A DNA stretch of 64,000 nt from an uncultured Lachnospiraceae bacterium (GTDB lineage: Bacteria > Bacillota > Clostridia > Lachnospirales > Lachnospiraceae), in the NCBI GenBank assembly GCA_959022495.1, contig CAUEYX010000009.1:28999-92998 (forward strand), in the 5' to 3' direction. Made by a program: the position numbers and the translations under genes. Below the pieces are notes generated by a model, which saw nothing but the letters and a program-made list of their open reading frames with translations, was not told the origin of the DNA and did not search any database. This document shows, piece after piece, positions 47,584-57,745 of the stretch. Position 1 is the first letter of the stretch. Every line of letters starts with the position of its first letter.

Positions 47584-49802
47584 ATGTGCCGCATTGTATT
47601 AAAAGAATATGAAGGGAGCCGTTCTGTGAGATCGGCATACTGTGAACTGCGAAATGAGAGAAGACAGATCTGGAATCCGGAGGATTTTCCGTGCAGTGTG
47701 GAAATGAAAACAGTGCCTGTTTTAAACGGAATGGATATCCGCGTGGAAGTCCGCGCGCTGGCAGATCTGGAAAAACCGGCCGCTGTCTCAGTGGAGTTCC
47801 GTGAGGAGAACTGGAGAGGAAATGAGTATGTATTTCTGCCCGCAGCAGTGTACAACGGAAATAAAATGAAGAGCATCCGGATGACCTATCCTCCCTATCA
47901 TACAGAGCGGGACGGGGAGAGGTGGATCAATTCTACGGCAGACATTCCACGGCTTGATCCAGAGACGGGAAGTCAGATCTCGTTCCTTTCGGGGGATATG
48001 AGTACTCCGGCAGAGGGATATTTCAGGAAGGAGACAGGAGAGGGCTTTCTGATCCTGGGAGAGCATATCTCGGGTGGGAGATATACGGGATTCACGGTGA
48101 AAGAGGAAAAGGATCAAGGAATATTTTCTGTATCCGCTCCCGGAGTGCGGGGGAGAAGAAATACTTCTTTGGAGAACTGCCTGACGGCTCCGGATTCTAC
48201 CCGGTGACGGATTATCCATCGGGGGATGAGGGGGTCATGCTTAAGAAAGGGGACATATTGAATCTTCATGTGAGATGTTACCGGTTTAGGGCAGAAGATT
48301 TATCAGGGTATTTCCGTGAGTTTAACAGTCTGAGAGAGGAGCTGGAGCAGGGGGAGGACTTTTCCGCCATTCCTTTCTCCGCTGCCTTCGATGCTGTGGA
48401 GAAGAAGTATACTGCCATGAATTTTACAGAAGAGGGATATTATCGGGTCGGGACGGAGAATCCTGCGCCTCCGGCACACTGGCAGGCCGGCTGGGTAGGC
48501 GGGGGCATGAACAGCTATCCCTTCCTCATGGCAGGGAATGAGACCGCGCGGAGCCAGGCAGAGTCCACACTGCATTTTATCGCGGACCATCTCCAGAGAG
48601 CGGACGGATGGTATGTCCCCATGTATGCGGAAGGCAGAGTATATGGAGATGACTTCCGCAATGAGAACGCCCCGGTGACGTTGGTGAGGAAGAACGCGGA
48701 CCTGCTCTATTTCATGGTAAAACAGGCACATTTCTTAACCCAGAAAGGCGGCGATACAGAGAAACTTTCTGAAAGCATCCGGGCCCAGGCGGAGGCACTG
48801 GTTCGATTTGTGAAGAAAAACGGACAGCTGGGACAGTACATTGATATGGATACAGAGTCTTTGGTACAGGGAGGGACAGCCTGCGGGGCCATTGCCGCCG
48901 CCGCGCTGGCGCTTGCGTACGAGTATACAAAAGACGAGGGTTATCTTAAGACAGCAGAATATCTGGGAGAATGGTATTACCGGGAGTGCTTATGCCAAGG
49001 AATTGTAAACGGGGGCCCCGGGGATATGTGCCAGGCCCCGGATAGTGAATCTGCGTTCGGCCTGCTGGAATCTTATGTCCAGCTCTATGAGACAACAGGA
49101 AATGATAAATGGCTGGGTTACGCGGAGGATGCCTTTGAACTGGCAGTGACATGGGTGGTCAGCTATGATTTCACATTCCCGGAGGAGAGCACGGCCGCGA
49201 AGCTGTCCGCGCACACAAGGGGAACGGTGTTTGCCAATGCGCAGAATAAGCACTCCGCTCCGGGTATCTGCACCCTTTCCGGGAACTCCATGCTGAAACT
49301 GTACCGGGCCACGGGGAATGAGAAGTATTTAAGATGGATGCGGCGGATCAGCCGCGCCCTCTCTCAGTTCGTGTCCCTGCCTGACCGGCAGATCGATACG
49401 CTGGCAGGGAAACCGCTGCTCCCGGGATATTTCAACGAGCGGGTGCAGATGAGCGACTGGGAAGGGACAGAGACTGTAGGAGAGTTTCTGTACGGCTCGA
49501 ACTGGCCGGAAGTCTCCATGCTTCTGACCTATGTGGAGATACCGGGGATCTATCTGGATCTGGACCGGGATGTACTTGTGTGCAGCGATCATATTCATGC
49601 GGAGGTGATTAAGAAAACCTCTGACGGCGCCGTGCTGGGGATTGCCAATCCTACGCCGTACGACGCGAGGGTGACGGTGCTGGCGGAGCACGGGAAGAAT
49701 CCCGGGCCGATCGGTCATCTGTATTACGAGAAACTGCAGAAAATCTGCTTAAAAGCAGGAGAGGAAAAGACGTTCTGCGTATACCCATACATAAAGGAGT
49801 AG
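47584..49802 (+). pseudogene. Alpha/alpha-toroid glycan enzyme interrupted by a one-base frameshift
   Basis: Two frames make one protein of about 740 residues. The first (47584-48207) encodes a beta-sandwich domain. Its last ~20 codons, after the G-run at 48149-48153, are nonsense. From that point the other frame continues sensibly ('EKKYFFGELPDGSGFYPVTDY') into an (alpha/alpha) toroid domain ('GTACGAIAAAALALAYEYTKDEGYL', 'NGGPGDMCQAPDSESAFGLLESY'). Adding one G to the run restores a single ORF. The start at 47584 follows AGGAGG. I do not recognise the exact family; the layout suggests a six-hairpin glycosidase or lyase. It may be a true mutation, a phase-variable tract or a read error. Confidence 0.75.
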
Positions 49803-49809
49803 GAAAGCA

Positions 49810-51663
49810 ATGAGTGTTTTGAAACTAAAACCAAGCTGTAAAGATTATATGTGGGGAGGGCATCGCCTGGCAGAAGAGTACGGTGTTGCATATGACGGAA
49901 ATGTGCTGGCGGAGGCATGGGAGCTTTCCTGCCATCCGGACGGTCCCTCCATCATTGAGAATGGCCCGTACGCCGGGAGGACATTGGACGAATATATTCA
50001 GGAGAAGGGCAGACAGGTGCTGGGGAACCACTGCAGGAGATTCCGGGATTTTCCCATTTTGATCAAATTTATTGACGCTGAGTCGGATCTGTCGATCCAG
50101 GTCCATCCTGACAATCGGTACGCACTCAAGCACGAAGGACAGTATGGCAAGACCGAGATGTGGTACGTCATGGACGCTGCGGAGGATTCCTTTCTATACT
50201 ATGGGTTCAAAGAGGAGATCAGTGTGGAGGAATTCCAAAAGAGAATCCAGGAGAATACACTGACTGATGTCCTCAATAAAGTTCCTGTACATAAGGGAGA
50301 CGTGTTTTTCATAGAATCGGGGACCATCCATGCCATAGGGAAAAATATCCTGATCGCGGAGATCCAGCAGAACTCGAATGTGACCTACCGTGTATATGAT
50401 TACGGACGCGTCGGAAAAGATGGGAAGAAAAGAGACCTGCAGATTGAAAAAGCGCTGGATGTTACAAAGAGATTCCCCATCCGAAAAGGAGGGGAAGGGT
50501 ATCCTCATGTGGCAGACTGTGATTACTTCACGGTAGACCGTTTAAATCTGGACGGACAGGTCATGAAGAAGATGGAAGGGTCCGTATCAGAGGACTCCTT
50601 TGTAAGTATCTTGATTCTGGACGGAAGTGGAACGATTCTGTGTGACGAAGAGACTATTTCCTACAAGAAAGGCGACAGCCTCTTCATCCCGGCGGGCAGC
50701 GGAAATTATCAGATTACTGGGAGCTGTGACGCGCTTGTCACTACGATCCGGGATAAAGCGTCGCCGGTGCGCATCGGAATCGATATCGGAGGGACACAGA
50801 CGAAGATCGGCCTGATCGATGCCCAGCAGAAGATTCTGGCCTCCAGGACTATCCCCACTCGGAGTGAGAGAGCGCCGGAGGATGTGATCCGTGATATCGC
50901 GGAACATGTACTGGGGCTTCTGGAGGAGGAGAAGATCCCGGTAGAGCAGTGCATCGGTGCCGGAGTGGGCGTGCCGGGGACTGTGGACCGCAGAAAAGGG
51001 GAGGTCTTGTATTCCAATAACATACGCTGGGACCGGGTGCCGCTTGCCCGGGAACTGTCCTCCTATCTGCCCATCCCGGTATCCATTGCCAATGACGCGG
51101 ACTGCGCGGTGCTGGGGGAAGCCGCGGCAGGCGCGGCCGGGGGATATCAGGATGTAGTCATGCTGACGCTGGGAACCGGAGTCGGCGGAGGCGTCCTTCT
51201 TGGAGGGGAGATCTTCGAGGGCAGAAGAACCGGAGGATGCGAGCTGGGACATATGGTGATCATAGAGGACGGCGAGCGGTGTACCTGCGGGCGGAAAGGG
51301 TGTCTTGAGGCCTATGCGTCTGCCACTGCTTTAAGGAACGCGTCAGAGAAATCATATGGAAAGGTATTGCAGCCGAAAGAGATTTTTGACAAGGCGGACG
51401 CGGGAGACGAGAAAGCGGAGAGCATCGTAAGAAATTATATTGAAAAACTGGGAACCGGGCTTGTCAATATCATCAATATCTTTCATCCGGAAGTCATCCT
51501 CATCGGGGGCGGAATCTCGGGACAGGGAGAGAAGCTTCTGGCGCCGCTGCGCAGGATGGCTGAAGACGGAAGCTTCGGAGGCAGTTATGCCCAGCTGCCT
51601 GAGATACAGTGCGCGAAGCTGGGAAATACAGCCGGCATGATCGGGGCGGCGAATCTGATATAA
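49810..51663 (+). CDS. Mannose-6-phosphate isomerase fused to a ROK-family sugar kinase
   Basis: A 617-residue bifunctional protein. Residues 1-~312 are a type I cupin isomerase with metal ligands Q97, H99 ('IQVHPDN'), E116 and H174 ('GTIHAIG'). Residues ~318-617 are a complete ROK kinase: phosphate loop at D325 ('GIDIGGTQTKIGLID'), catalytic Asp in 'IANDADCAVLGEA', and the zinc set H481, C491, C493, C498 ('CTCGRKGCLEAYA'). One polypeptide could phosphorylate mannose and turn it into fructose-6-phosphate, which fits the alpha-mannosidase gene next door. Glucose or another hexose as kinase substrate is possible. Confidence 0.9.
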   Translation: MSVLKLKPSCKDYMWGGHRLAEEYGVAYDGNVLAEAWELSCHPDGPSIIENGPYAGRTLDEYIQEKGRQVLGNHCRRFRDFPILIKFIDAESDLSIQVHPDNRYALKHEGQYGKTEMWYVMDAAEDSFLYYGFKEEISVEEFQKRIQENTLTDVLNKVPVHKGDVFFIESGTIHAIGKNILIAEIQQNSNVTYRVYDYGRVGKDGKKRDLQIEKALDVTKRFPIRKGGEGYPHVADCDYFTVDRLNLDGQVMKKMEGSVSEDSFVSILILDGSGTILCDEETISYKKGDSLFIPAGSGNYQITGSCDALVTTIRDKASPVRIGIDIGGTQTKIGLIDAQQKILASRTIPTRSERAPEDVIRDIAEHVLGLLEEEKIPVEQCIGAGVGVPGTVDRRKGEVLYSNNIRWDRVPLARELSSYLPIPVSIANDADCAVLGEAAAGAAGGYQDVVMLTLGTGVGGGVLLGGEIFEGRRTGGCELGHMVIIEDGERCTCGRKGCLEAYASATALRNASEKSYGKVLQPKEIFDKADAGDEKAESIVRNYIEKLGTGLVNIINIFHPEVILIGGGISGQGEKLLAPLRRMAEDGSFGGSYAQLPEIQCAKLGNTAGMIGAANLI

Positions 51664-51686
51664 AACAGCAGGAAAGGAAAAAGAAG

Positions 51687-54497
51687 ATGGATAAGAAAAA
51701 AACAGGATATGTTATCCCACACACTCACTGGGACAGAGAGTGGCGGTATCCCATATGGGAAAACAGGATGTATCTGCGGGATCTGATGCATGAGCTGTTG
51801 GATACACTGGAGAAGGACGAGAACTACAAAAGTTTCCTCCTGGACGGCCAGACCGTGGCTGCCCTGGATTACCTTGAGATCTGCCCGGAAGATGAGGAAA
51901 GGCTTAAAAAACTGATCCGGGACGGCAGGATACAGGTCGGGCCGTGGTACACACTGCCGGATCTTTATCCGGTATCCGGGGAATCGATGGTAAGGAATCT
52001 CTTGAAAGGCCGGGATGTGGCGGAAAAGCTGGGAGGATGCTTAAATATCGGATATGAATCCTTCGGGTGGGGACAGCCTTCCCAGCTTCCCCAGATTTAC
52101 AAAGGATTTGGGATTGACACTGTCATTATTTCCAAAAACGTGGATAAGAAAAGAGCGCCGAAAAGCGAGTTCCGCTGGATCGGCGCGGATGGCACAGAAG
52201 TGCTGGCGACCCGCCTTGGGGACGACGCGCGCGCGAATTTCTTCATGAACGCTTATCTGCAGATCATGACCGGAAAAGCATATAAGACGGAAGAATACGA
52301 GTATCACTATGGACAGGATGGGCAGTTCTTCCATCAGGCAGACAGGGATGGCCACATTCAGGATTATTTCCGTCTGGAGAATCCGGCATATATCCATAAG
52401 GAGATGGTAAAAGCGGCGGTTAAAAAGGCATGGGACGGGATGCGGGATTCCCTTCTTCCAGACGACCGGGCTATGATGGACGGGACGGACTCTACCACAG
52501 CGCAGCCGGAGCTCACCGCGCTGCTGGATGAGATTAACAGCCAGTGTGAAGAGATTCATTTCAAGAGTTCTTCCCTGGAGGAATACGTTCAGGTGATGAA
52601 GGAAAAGCTGCCCATCGATGAACTGGATGTGATAAGAGGAGAGATGCGGGACGGCCCTACAACTTCTCTCTCGGGCAATGCGCTCATGACCAGACCTCAT
52701 ATAAAAACCAAGAACAAAAGCGTGCAGAACCGTCTCTTCGGTCAGGCAGAACCGGTAAGTACCCTGCTCTATATACAGAAGCAGCCCTATGAAGAGCATT
52801 TCCTTAACAAGGCTGAGGACTATCTTCTGCTGTCTCACCCTCACGACTCGATCAATGGCGTGACACAGGATAAGACCGTGGACGACGTGCTGTACCGGCT
52901 GGACCAGGCGGGAGAGATCGCGGATACAGTCTATCACAGAGGCCTCCAGCAGATTCTGAGGATGGTGGACCTGTCGTCATACAGCAGGGACGATATCATA
53001 CTGGCTGTGTTCAATCCGGATGCAAAACCGCGCAGAGAGGTGATCCGGGCATATATTGACACGCCACAGGAAAAGAGTATCTGGGATTTCCGCCTGGAGG
53101 ACAGTGACGGGCTGGAGTGCGAGATCCAGGAGGCAGGGCGCCGGGAGGCGGTATACCCGGTTGTCCATCTCCACACAAGACCCTATCCCTACTATACCGA
53201 CCGGCATGCGGTCTGGTTCGACACGGGCGAGATCCCGGCGGGCGGATATCAGTTCTTCCGTCTGACAGACTGCGATACCTTTAACCGCAAGACAAAGTTC
53301 TGGGCAAAGACCAGGAAGACAAAAGGGGATGAGATCGGCCTGTCCTGTGACTGCATGGACAACGGGATACTGAGGGTACAGGTGAATCCGGACGGCAGCC
53401 TGACCATCGAGGACCAGAGAACCGGGGAGGTCTACGGGCCGCTGAATTATTATGAGAGCACGGGCGATGTGGGAGATTACTGGATGTATTATCCGCCCTA
53501 TGAGAATGAGACGTATACAAGCAGGGGGAACTGTGCTTCCATCCGCATGACAGAGAACGGTCCCCTGTGTGCTTCCATCGAGGCTGAGATCGTGATGGAA
53601 TTGCCGGAACATGCTGAGCGGCCGGATAATTATATCCAGGGAAAGAGCTGCCGGAGCAGAGAGCGGGGGACCGTGCGCGTTGTGACGCGCTATACATTGA
53701 AGAAAGGCAGCAGCCAGGTGGACGTCAGCGTGGAACTGGACAACCGCTGCCGGGATCATAGGATGAGCGTGGTGCTGGACGCGGGCTGTGAAACCCGTGT
53801 CGCGGACGCGCAGGGACATTTTACCGTGGATCACAGGACTGCACAGCCCCTGAAAGATGAAGAAGGGAAGTTCTACAATGAACTGATGACCCAGCCGATG
53901 CAGGATTTTGTATCCGTGTATGATGGGAAGAGAGGTCTGGGGGTGGTTACGGACTGCCTGGGCGAGTACGAACTGCGGACCTCTGGAAGCCTGGCGCTGA
54001 CTCTGTTTCGGGCTGTCCGCAATATCATCTGCACGGAGTTTCGAAGTGAGGGATATTTCCCGGATCAGGACGGCGGGCAGGTACAGGGAAGACTGTCTTA
54101 TACATACGCCATCGTGCCGCAGAAAGGAAGCTATCTGGAGGAAGACCTTGCGGGACGCGCTCAGCGGATGAAGCTCCCGCTCAAGCCGGTACAGACCTGT
54201 ACACCGGTCTGCGAGAAGGAAAGGTCGCTTCCCCTCAAACATTCCTTCTATGAAGTGAAGGGAGATGTCTCCGTATCGTGCCTGAAAAAGGCGGAAAAGG
54301 AAGACGCGGTGATCTTAAGGCTGTTCAACCGGACAGAACAGGAGACGCTGGCAGAAGCGGTATTCGACAGACCGATCAAGGAAGTATATGAGACAGATCT
54401 GAAAGAAGATGTCCTGCGGACACTGATGCCGGTGGGGACCAAAGTCAAAGTCAGACTGGGAGCAGATAAGATCTGCACCCTCAAGCTGGTATTCTAA
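51687..54497 (+). CDS. GH38 alpha-mannosidase with Glu at the nucleophile position
   Basis: A 936-residue cytosolic enzyme. Zinc-site residues H12, H14 and D16 lie in 'VIPHTHWDREW', and 'LSHPHDSINGVTQD' (H384-D387) is the second conserved metal strand. GH38 middle and C-terminal beta domains follow. The nucleophile strand usually reads Asp-x-Phe-Gly; here it is 'GYESFGWGQPSQLPQI', placing Glu124 where Asp is expected. The ATG at 51687 follows GGAAAGGA. It should remove alpha-mannosyl units from imported glycans and supply the adjacent isomerase-kinase. Confidence 0.9.
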   Translation: MDKKKTGYVIPHTHWDREWRYPIWENRMYLRDLMHELLDTLEKDENYKSFLLDGQTVAALDYLEICPEDEERLKKLIRDGRIQVGPWYTLPDLYPVSGESMVRNLLKGRDVAEKLGGCLNIGYESFGWGQPSQLPQIYKGFGIDTVIISKNVDKKRAPKSEFRWIGADGTEVLATRLGDDARANFFMNAYLQIMTGKAYKTEEYEYHYGQDGQFFHQADRDGHIQDYFRLENPAYIHKEMVKAAVKKAWDGMRDSLLPDDRAMMDGTDSTTAQPELTALLDEINSQCEEIHFKSSSLEEYVQVMKEKLPIDELDVIRGEMRDGPTTSLSGNALMTRPHIKTKNKSVQNRLFGQAEPVSTLLYIQKQPYEEHFLNKAEDYLLLSHPHDSINGVTQDKTVDDVLYRLDQAGEIADTVYHRGLQQILRMVDLSSYSRDDIILAVFNPDAKPRREVIRAYIDTPQEKSIWDFRLEDSDGLECEIQEAGRREAVYPVVHLHTRPYPYYTDRHAVWFDTGEIPAGGYQFFRLTDCDTFNRKTKFWAKTRKTKGDEIGLSCDCMDNGILRVQVNPDGSLTIEDQRTGEVYGPLNYYESTGDVGDYWMYYPPYENETYTSRGNCASIRMTENGPLCASIEAEIVMELPEHAERPDNYIQGKSCRSRERGTVRVVTRYTLKKGSSQVDVSVELDNRCRDHRMSVVLDAGCETRVADAQGHFTVDHRTAQPLKDEEGKFYNELMTQPMQDFVSVYDGKRGLGVVTDCLGEYELRTSGSLALTLFRAVRNIICTEFRSEGYFPDQDGGQVQGRLSYTYAIVPQKGSYLEEDLAGRAQRMKLPLKPVQTCTPVCEKERSLPLKHSFYEVKGDVSVSCLKKAEKEDAVILRLFNRTEQETLAEAVFDRPIKEVYETDLKEDVLRTLMPVGTKVKVRLGADKICTLKLVF

Positions 54498-54518
54498 CCG
54501 GCTTCTTACAGAGGAACA

Positions 54519-54551
54519 GCGGGGGGAGCGAGAGATACATCGGTCCCCCGC
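54519..54551 (+). other. GC hairpin between the mannosidase and HAD genes
   Basis: GCGGGGG (54519-54525) pairs with CCCCCGC (54545-54551). There is no T-run; it may modulate read-through or mRNA decay within the operon. Confidence 0.4.
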
Positions 54552-54584
54552 AGGAAAAGAAAAGAGAAATGGAGCATAAGCAAG

Positions 54585-55562
54585 ATGGAAAACTGGTATC
54601 CGGGAATCGGAACGATTGAAAATATGACAGAGCTGTCCCAGACAGAGGACGGAAGCTTTGTATCGGGAAAGGACGGGGTAAAGGCAGTATATACGCCGTC
54701 GGACAGAAAAGTGGAGTTTGTTTCTTTTGAAGATAAGACCATGTGTTATGTGAAGTCCGCCATGGGATATCCGGCATGGTACAAGGTGCCGGAAGCCCGC
54801 TATGAAGGACCGGCGAAGGCGATCCTCATGGATCTGGACGGCACGAGTGTGAAGAGCGAGTCATTCTGGATGTGGATCATTGAGCAGACAACGGCAGAAC
54901 TGATGGGAAACCCGAAGTTTGAACTGGCGGCGGAAGATGAACCTTTCGTATCCGGCCATTCTGTGTCCGAGCACCTTCAGTACTGCATTGATAAATATTA
55001 CCCGAAAGGGGATTTACAGAAGGCGCGGAAGATTTATTTCGCCAAGACAGAGCATGAGATGAAGGAGATCCTGGAAGGGCGGGGACGTCAGGGGGCTTTT
55101 ACCCCGGCTCCGGGACTGAAGGATTTCCTGATGGAGGTAAAAGGACATGGAGTCCGCATCGGGCTTGTGACTTCCGGGCTGTACACGAAGGCCATGCCTG
55201 AGATCATCTCGGCCTTTCAGACGCTGGGGATGGGAAACCCCCTGGAGTTTTACGATGCGGTGATCACGGCCGGTCAGACATTTCGGAAAGGACAGTCCGG
55301 GACCATCGGTGAGCTGGCGCCCAAGCCCCATCCATGGCTTTACTCCGAGACCGCGAAGGTGGGACTGGGAATCACGGAGGAAGAAAAATGCAGGACACTG
55401 GGCTTTGAAGACTCCTCTGCCGGAGTGATGGCGATCCGCCTTGCCGGATTCTGCGCGGTGGGAATCAACGGGGGGAATATCAGGAAGAGCGGCATGGAAT
55501 CCTTGTGCATGAAAGAGTATGACCTGCTGGAGGACGCGCTGCCGCTCATCCTGGGGAGATAA
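54585..55562 (+). CDS. HAD-superfamily phosphatase or phosphoglucomutase-like enzyme
   Basis: A 325-residue protein. Motif I is 'LMDLDGTSVKS' with D83 and D85, motif II 'LVTSG', motif III lysine in 'APKPHPW' and motif IV 'GFEDSSAGV', all in a beta-PGM/CbbY-like order with an alpha-helical cap. An N-terminal ~75 residues with no known domain precede the HAD fold. In this operon it could remove phosphate from a sugar phosphate or isomerise it. Catalytic residues are intact. Confidence 0.82.
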   Translation: MENWYPGIGTIENMTELSQTEDGSFVSGKDGVKAVYTPSDRKVEFVSFEDKTMCYVKSAMGYPAWYKVPEARYEGPAKAILMDLDGTSVKSESFWMWIIEQTTAELMGNPKFELAAEDEPFVSGHSVSEHLQYCIDKYYPKGDLQKARKIYFAKTEHEMKEILEGRGRQGAFTPAPGLKDFLMEVKGHGVRIGLVTSGLYTKAMPEIISAFQTLGMGNPLEFYDAVITAGQTFRKGQSGTIGELAPKPHPWLYSETAKVGLGITEEEKCRTLGFEDSSAGVMAIRLAGFCAVGINGGNIRKSGMESLCMKEYDLLEDALPLILGR

Positions 55563-55660
55563 CCGGGGCGGGCATTGTACTATGCGCTGAAATACATAGG
55601 AGAGCAAAACTTACGTTAAGACTGGTAGAAAAATATATGATGAGATAGGAGAGGCAGGTT

Positions 55661-57733
55661 ATGAATCCGCTTATTTACAGAAAAGGGGTCTGTGATCCCC
55701 ATATTCATATTTTTGAAGGGAAAGCATACCTGTATGCGACCCATGACGCTCCGGGATATACGGACCAGTTCTGTATGGAAGACTGGCAGATCTGGTCGTC
55801 GGATGACCTGATCGACTGGAAGCTGGAACGGACCGTTTACCCGGAGGAATTCTACTGTGGCAGATTGGATCAGTGCTGGGCGGTGGACGCGGCGTATAAA
55901 GACGGGAAGTATTATCTCTATTTTTCCACAGGGGACTGGGGAGTAGGCGTGGGGGTGTCAGAGCATCCTGCCGGTCCTTTCCGGGATGCCCTGGGGCACG
56001 CCCTGGCAGACCAGCATACGTATCCGGAAGGAATTCCCAAATGGGACCCCCATGTTTTCCAGGATGAGAACGGAGAATCTTATCTGATCGTGGGAACCTG
56101 CAAGCAGGATCAACCCTGGGACTGCTATTTAATCGCGCGCCTGAAAGACGACATGATCCATCTGGCGGAGCCGTTCAGGCGGGTGGAATATCGGAAGAAT
56201 CCCTGCCCGGAAGATAAACCGTCTATCCACAAGCATGGTGGTAAATATTATCTTACCCATGCCTCCTACTATGCGGTGGCGGACAATGTATACGGTCCCT
56301 ATGAGCATATGGGGCATTTCGGCTTCACCAATGACCACGGCGCCTTTTTTGAGTGGAACGGACAGACATTTTTTGCCGCGGGAGGGATGGACAACGCGAA
56401 CCGCTATCTGCGGGCATCCTATGCGGCTGTGTGCCACTACCGAAGAAACGGTGAGATTGTGACAGACCCTGAAATTGCCGCGTATGGCTGCGGACAGTAC
56501 AGCGCGGCATGGGAACGGATCTACGCGAAGTGGTATACAGGGGCATGGAAAGCGTCAAAAATAGAAACACAGGATGGAAGATTTTGTGTACAAATGGAAG
56601 ACGGCGGCCTTCTGTATTTTCCGGAGACGGCATATATTGAGCAGGATTCCCCGTTTTGTGTTTCCGTTCTGAGCGGCAGCCCGGACGCGGTTTTGGAAAT
56701 ATACGAGGGAAGCCCGGACGGGACGCTGCTGGGTGTCTGTGACCTTGGGGGCGGACAAAGTGTGGAGGAATCTGCGCAAAGGCAGTCCGGTGTGGACCCT
56801 GAAGAAGGAGAACGGATCTGCCGCTGTCAGCTGTCGTGTACGGCCGGAAAGAAGACGCTGTATTTCAGAATGAAAGGCCGTGCCGTTATCGAGTGGTTTT
56901 CTTTCGCGGGCGCAGGAAGAAAATCAGTGCTGGAACCTGTTTTTTCCAAAAGGGGAAGGGGATCAGCGCTTGTCTGTGACAGAAGGTCAGGAATGCGCCG
57001 CGTTCTAGCCAATCTGGAACTGAAAGGGGCCGGCCTGGAAGCAGATGTGGACGCGGGATGCGCGGACAGCGGGAAGGTATCCGTATATTACGAGTGCAGA
57101 GAAGAAGCAGTGGAGATGAGCCTTACCATAAATGGGAGAAAGTATAGGGATCTGGTATTCCAGCCGGGAAGGGAAGTTGTGACAGCCGATGTAAAGCTCA
57201 AACCCGGCCTCAATCGGATCGGTCTGCGGTCTCAGTCTTATCAGAAAGGGAAACTGGCCGTCAGCCATGTGATATTGGAGACGGAACGGGGAGCATCCAG
57301 GACATATCCGGCGGCGGGAGGCCTTATTTCCCCGGAAGGGAACGGCATATGGGACGGACAGCCTCAGTGGGAGACTGTTTTAGACGCGTACAGCGGGAGG
57401 ATGGTGAAGTATCTGGAAAAGCCGGGGGATTCCGTGACAATCCGCAATGTGGATGGCGGAAAAGGCGGGATGGCGGCTGTGGAGATCCATTACTGCCGGG
57501 GCGAAGAAGGAGCATCTGAGTATGAGTTTCTGGTCAATGGAAAAAGAACGGGTAAAATCGCCTTCCCGTATACAGGAGGATTCTCCACGGACAGCATGAA
57601 AGAAGAGAAAATAGAAATTTCTCTGGAAGTGGGGGAACAGAATACACTGTGCCTTCGAAAAACCGGAAAGGAAGATAAAGGAATCTTTGTGGACGCGTTT
57701 TCTGTTTTGGTTTATGATGACAGAAAAAGATAA
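55661..57733 (+). CDS. GH43-like beta-propeller glycosidase with C-terminal modules
   Basis: A 690-residue protein without signal peptide. The N-terminal ~310 residues are a five-bladed propeller: D12 in 'GVCDPHIHIF' (base), D129 in 'KWDPHVFQD' (pKa modulator). The usual acid Glu strand (E-x-P-x-I) reads 'PEDKPSIHKHGGKYYL' at 183-198, so either E184 is shifted or D185 replaces it. Residues ~310-690 hold two beta-sandwich modules resembling CBM6-type domains. GH43 enzymes act on arabinose, xylose or galactose linkages; the target here is uncertain. Confidence 0.75.
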   Translation: MNPLIYRKGVCDPHIHIFEGKAYLYATHDAPGYTDQFCMEDWQIWSSDDLIDWKLERTVYPEEFYCGRLDQCWAVDAAYKDGKYYLYFSTGDWGVGVGVSEHPAGPFRDALGHALADQHTYPEGIPKWDPHVFQDENGESYLIVGTCKQDQPWDCYLIARLKDDMIHLAEPFRRVEYRKNPCPEDKPSIHKHGGKYYLTHASYYAVADNVYGPYEHMGHFGFTNDHGAFFEWNGQTFFAAGGMDNANRYLRASYAAVCHYRRNGEIVTDPEIAAYGCGQYSAAWERIYAKWYTGAWKASKIETQDGRFCVQMEDGGLLYFPETAYIEQDSPFCVSVLSGSPDAVLEIYEGSPDGTLLGVCDLGGGQSVEESAQRQSGVDPEEGERICRCQLSCTAGKKTLYFRMKGRAVIEWFSFAGAGRKSVLEPVFSKRGRGSALVCDRRSGMRRVLANLELKGAGLEADVDAGCADSGKVSVYYECREEAVEMSLTINGRKYRDLVFQPGREVVTADVKLKPGLNRIGLRSQSYQKGKLAVSHVILETERGASRTYPAAGGLISPEGNGIWDGQPQWETVLDAYSGRMVKYLEKPGDSVTIRNVDGGKGGMAAVEIHYCRGEEGASEYEFLVNGKRTGKIAFPYTGGFSTDSMKEEKIEISLEVGEQNTLCLRKTGKEDKGIFVDAFSVLVYDDRKR

Positions 57734-57745
57734 TGGAGGAGAAAA

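Noticed and set aside
47554..48207. Stand-alone 217-residue hypothetical protein
   Set aside because: Its last ~20 codons are an out-of-frame reading of sequence that makes sense in the downstream frame; the ATG at 47584 also has the better ribosome site.
52977..54242. 421-codon minus-strand frame inside the GH38 gene
   Set aside because: It is fully covered by conserved GH38 sequence on the other strand, with no start signal.
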